A stretch of 7,892 nucleotides of DNA from assembly GCA_040758525.1 (NCBI GenBank), contig JBFLVQ010000455.1, positions 1 to 7,892 of the forward strand, given 5' to 3'. A model generated the notes under the pieces. That model did not search any database, was not told the DNA's origin, and was given only the letters and a program-made list of their open reading frames with translations. This document shows, piece by piece, positions 6,689 to 7,892 of the stretch. A program made the position numbers and the translations under genes. Within the stretch, counting starts at the first letter, position 1. Every line of letters begins with the position of its first letter. The stretch comes from JBFLVQ01 sp040758525 (GTDB lineage: Bacteria; Acidobacteriota; Blastocatellia; Chloracidobacteriales; JADJPF01).

Positions 6689-6743
6689 TTTTTTGACGCT
6701 GCACTCGAATGTGTTTGATTTGCGCTACTGTAGATGACCGCTT

Positions 6744-7043
6744 TTACAATGTGCTCTGCCGCTCCTGTGCCTCTTCAGTAACTGTCCGCTTCACCTTATA
6801 ACTGCGGTGATGCTGAACACTGGTGAGGCCACTACGAATCGCATACTTGACCAGTCCGGCCAAGTCGCCCATCTGCAACTTCATCATAATACGTGCTCTA
6901 TGCGCTTCCACTGTACGCCGCGACAACTGTAAGATATTTCCTACTTCCTCATTGCTATAGCCATCTGCTAGCAATTTCAGCACCTGTTTTTCACGTTCCG
7001 TTAGTTTACTTGCTAAAATTCCTTTACGCGAACCTAATTGCAT
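6744..7043 (-). CDS. Stand-alone LuxR/GerE-type DNA-binding regulator
   Basis: This 99-residue transcription regulator is almost only a LuxR-family helix-turn-helix. Residues 14-76 carry the full signature: LTEREKQVLKLLADGYSNEE, then SRRTVEAHRARIMMKL with the recognition helix at about 42-56, and LAGLVKYAIRSGL as the dimer helix. The RTVEAHRARIM wording is closest to the FixJ/NarL response-regulator branch, but no receiver domain is present. The ATG is preceded by GAGGAGG at 8 nt, and its own promoter lies just upstream, so the short form is the real gene, not a truncated reading. Such GerE-like single-domain regulators exist (GerE of Bacillus is about the same size) and act without phosphorylation. 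A 23-residue Lys/Arg/Glu/Gln-rich tail after residue 76 is unusual. Targets are unknown. Its neighbours on the same strand are not an obvious operon: about 110 nt separate it from the decayed gene downstream. Confidence 0.9.
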   Translation of the reverse strand: MQLGSRKGILASKLTEREKQVLKLLADGYSNEEVGNILQLSRRTVEAHRARIMMKLQMGDLAGLVKYAIRSGLTSVQHHRSYKVKRTVTEEAQERQSTL

Positions 7044-7051
7044 TGTCTTAT

Positions 7052-7058
7052 CCTCCTC
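7052..7058 (-). promoter_or_regulatory. Ribosome binding site of the LuxR-type regulator
   Basis: GAGGAGG on the minus strand ends 8 nt before the ATG at 7043. It is strong enough to fix the start of this unusually short regulator and argues against a missing N-terminal domain. Confidence 0.75.
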
Positions 7059-7086
7059 AAGTTATCCTTAAGCCGACATAGCTATT

Positions 7087-7114
7087 ATTATAGTAGTTTT
7101 ACTGAAGCTGTCGT
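7087..7114 (-). promoter_or_regulatory. Sigma-70-like promoter of the LuxR-type regulator
   Basis: Read on the minus strand, ACGACA (7114-7109, 4/6) and a perfect TATAAT (7092-7087) are 16 bp apart. Transcription would start near 7080 and give a leader of about 37 nt carrying the GAGGAGG site. No clear operator dyad is seen around it. Confidence 0.5.
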
Positions 7115-7245
7115 CTTTTTCCTACAATATGATACTTTCTATTTACTAATAACGGATTTTGATTAATTTTGTATTCTAGCGGGGTGATATTTTAGAGGAA
7201 AAGTACCGGATTTATTGCTAATGTTGATTGGGTAGGCTGGTTCGT

Positions 7246-7401
7246 CTAGGCTTTAACGGTCGAAGCATTCCTATATCTAGCAGAGGTTTGCTCAATAGCT
7301 TTAATAATTTCATCGGTAAATCGATCCGTTAACTCAATCCATTCTTTTTGTGCTGAGATAACACTTGGTTTTGGGCTATTCGAGATAAGCCCGCACTGGC
7401 G
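7246..7401 (-). pseudogene. Start-less coding remnant
   Basis: A frame of 51 codons is open on the minus strand between TAA (7402-7404) and TAG (7246-7248), with no ATG, GTG or TTG. The product reads as a natural amphipathic helix, with SVISAQKEWIELTDRF followed by TDEIIKAIEQTSARYRNA. It is not recognised. It is probably the C-terminal end of a lost gene. The rest of the 7044-7498 interval holds the LuxR-type promoter (7087-7114) and no other coding or structural signal I can support. Confidence 0.3.
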
Positions 7402-7498
7402 TTAGTACTAGAGATTCTATTCGTCTCATCCTATCAATTGCAAGTCTTGACCAGAAGATGGCAGGCAGTATCGCAACTAAGTCAGGTGTAAGTTATCG

Positions 7499-7892
7499 TT
7501 AGGCAGATCTTTCCATTGAGGTTTTCTTATCATTACTACTAATACTCAACCCCAACACATCATAGAGCCAAATACGAGCCGTAAAAAATCCCATCACTAA
7601 TATAACAAAGAAAAATACTAATCCAAGCACACTAGTCAATATTGCAGCTAAAAATCCACCCACAAAAAATGCTACTACCAATGCAATTAACAATGATAAT
7701 GTTTCTACTATAACTCGTTTAATAAATCTCTTTAGTTTCGAATAAAATTGTTGTCTAAGGATGGTGATAGATTCACTTTTATTAATTTTTTGTAACTCTT
7801 TTTCTGTTACACTCTGACATCTTCTACAAGCATTTGTTATTGGATCAAAATAGTCCGACTTATGGCAGACTTCGCAACGTGTTGGTAAAGCC
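7499..7892 (-). CDS. Zinc-ribbon membrane protein, 5' end outside the window
   Basis: The frame is open to the right edge, so the N-terminus is missing; 130 residues are visible. In order they are: a four-Cys zinc ribbon, CEVC at visible residues 6-9 and CRRC at 22-25, separated by 12 residues (HKSDYFDPITNA); a charged segment of about 35 residues rich in Lys, Gln and Arg (TEKELQKINKSE onward); and two closely spaced hydrophobic segments at about 62-84 and 86-104, with a Gly-rich turn (GGF) between them. A short polar tail (SSNDKKTSMERSA) ends the chain. The layout suggests a cytoplasmic zinc ribbon joined to a small membrane hairpin, with the positive KRFIKR on the inner side. Function is unknown; similar architectures occur in many uncharacterised bacterial proteins. 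A short reading beginning at TTG 7693 covers only the membrane part and is not the true gene. The gene is AT-rich, and no terminator is seen after the stop. Confidence 0.75.
   Translation of the reverse strand, partial: ALPTRCEVCHKSDYFDPITNACRRCQSVTEKELQKINKSESITILRQQFYSKLKRFIKRVIVETLSLLIALVVAFFVGGFLAAILTSVLGLVFFFVILVMGFFTARIWLYDVLGLSISSNDKKTSMERSA

Noticed and set aside
7498..7504. GTTAGGC, a possible second attC-type core box
   Set aside because: No RYYYAAC partner box and no dyad were found within about 150 bp upstream, and it overlaps the stop codon of the zinc-ribbon gene.

Overview
The window looks like a piece of chromosome from an AT-leaning bacterium, most likely an Acidobacteriota member or a relative. 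The main clue is an intact 810-residue duplicated MacB/FtsX-type permease of the ADOP class (acidobacterial duplicated orphan permease), encoded with no adjacent ATPase. The taxonomic call is an inference from this one gene family. No rRNA, tRNA or CRISPR array was seen.

Left part (1-3181). This is accessory DNA with three decayed insertion-sequence remnants on the + strand. The first (1-1100) is an IS4-family transposase with a frameshift, an in-frame TAG and a changed catalytic Asp, though its YREK signature is intact. The second (2461-~2800) resembles an IS66-type accessory ORF and is cut off at its 3' end by the third (~2795-3181), the C-terminal part of an ISXO2-like/IS1595 transposase with frameshifts. 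Between the IS remnants are two apparently intact minus-strand genes: a DUF1905/YdeI-like protein (1241-1702) and a small exported or membrane-anchored protein of unknown function (1801-2199) with a readable promoter. A 119-nt imperfect dyad at 2324-2442 lies upstream of that gene. Its ends match the integron attC core consensus (RYYYAAC ... GTTRRRY).

Central part (3342-5774). The ADOP permease is on the minus strand, with a strong ribosome binding site and a perfect 7-bp hairpin just upstream of it.

Right part (5775-7892). Everything is on the minus strand. There is an unrecognised gene at 6027-6518 that appears to be the 3' part of a decayed exported-protein gene: a signal-peptide-like segment lies just upstream in another frame, behind an orphan Shine-Dalgarno sequence followed by ATA. 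Next comes a stand-alone LuxR/GerE-type DNA-binding protein (6744-7043) with a recognisable promoter, then a start-less coding remnant (7246-7401). Last is a zinc-ribbon membrane protein whose 5' end runs off the right edge (7499-7892).

The genes do not form one pathway. The region reads as a permease gene and small regulators next to a graveyard of mobile elements. The most unusual items are the lone attC-like structure, the nested IS remnants, the decayed exported-protein gene and the HTH-only regulator.
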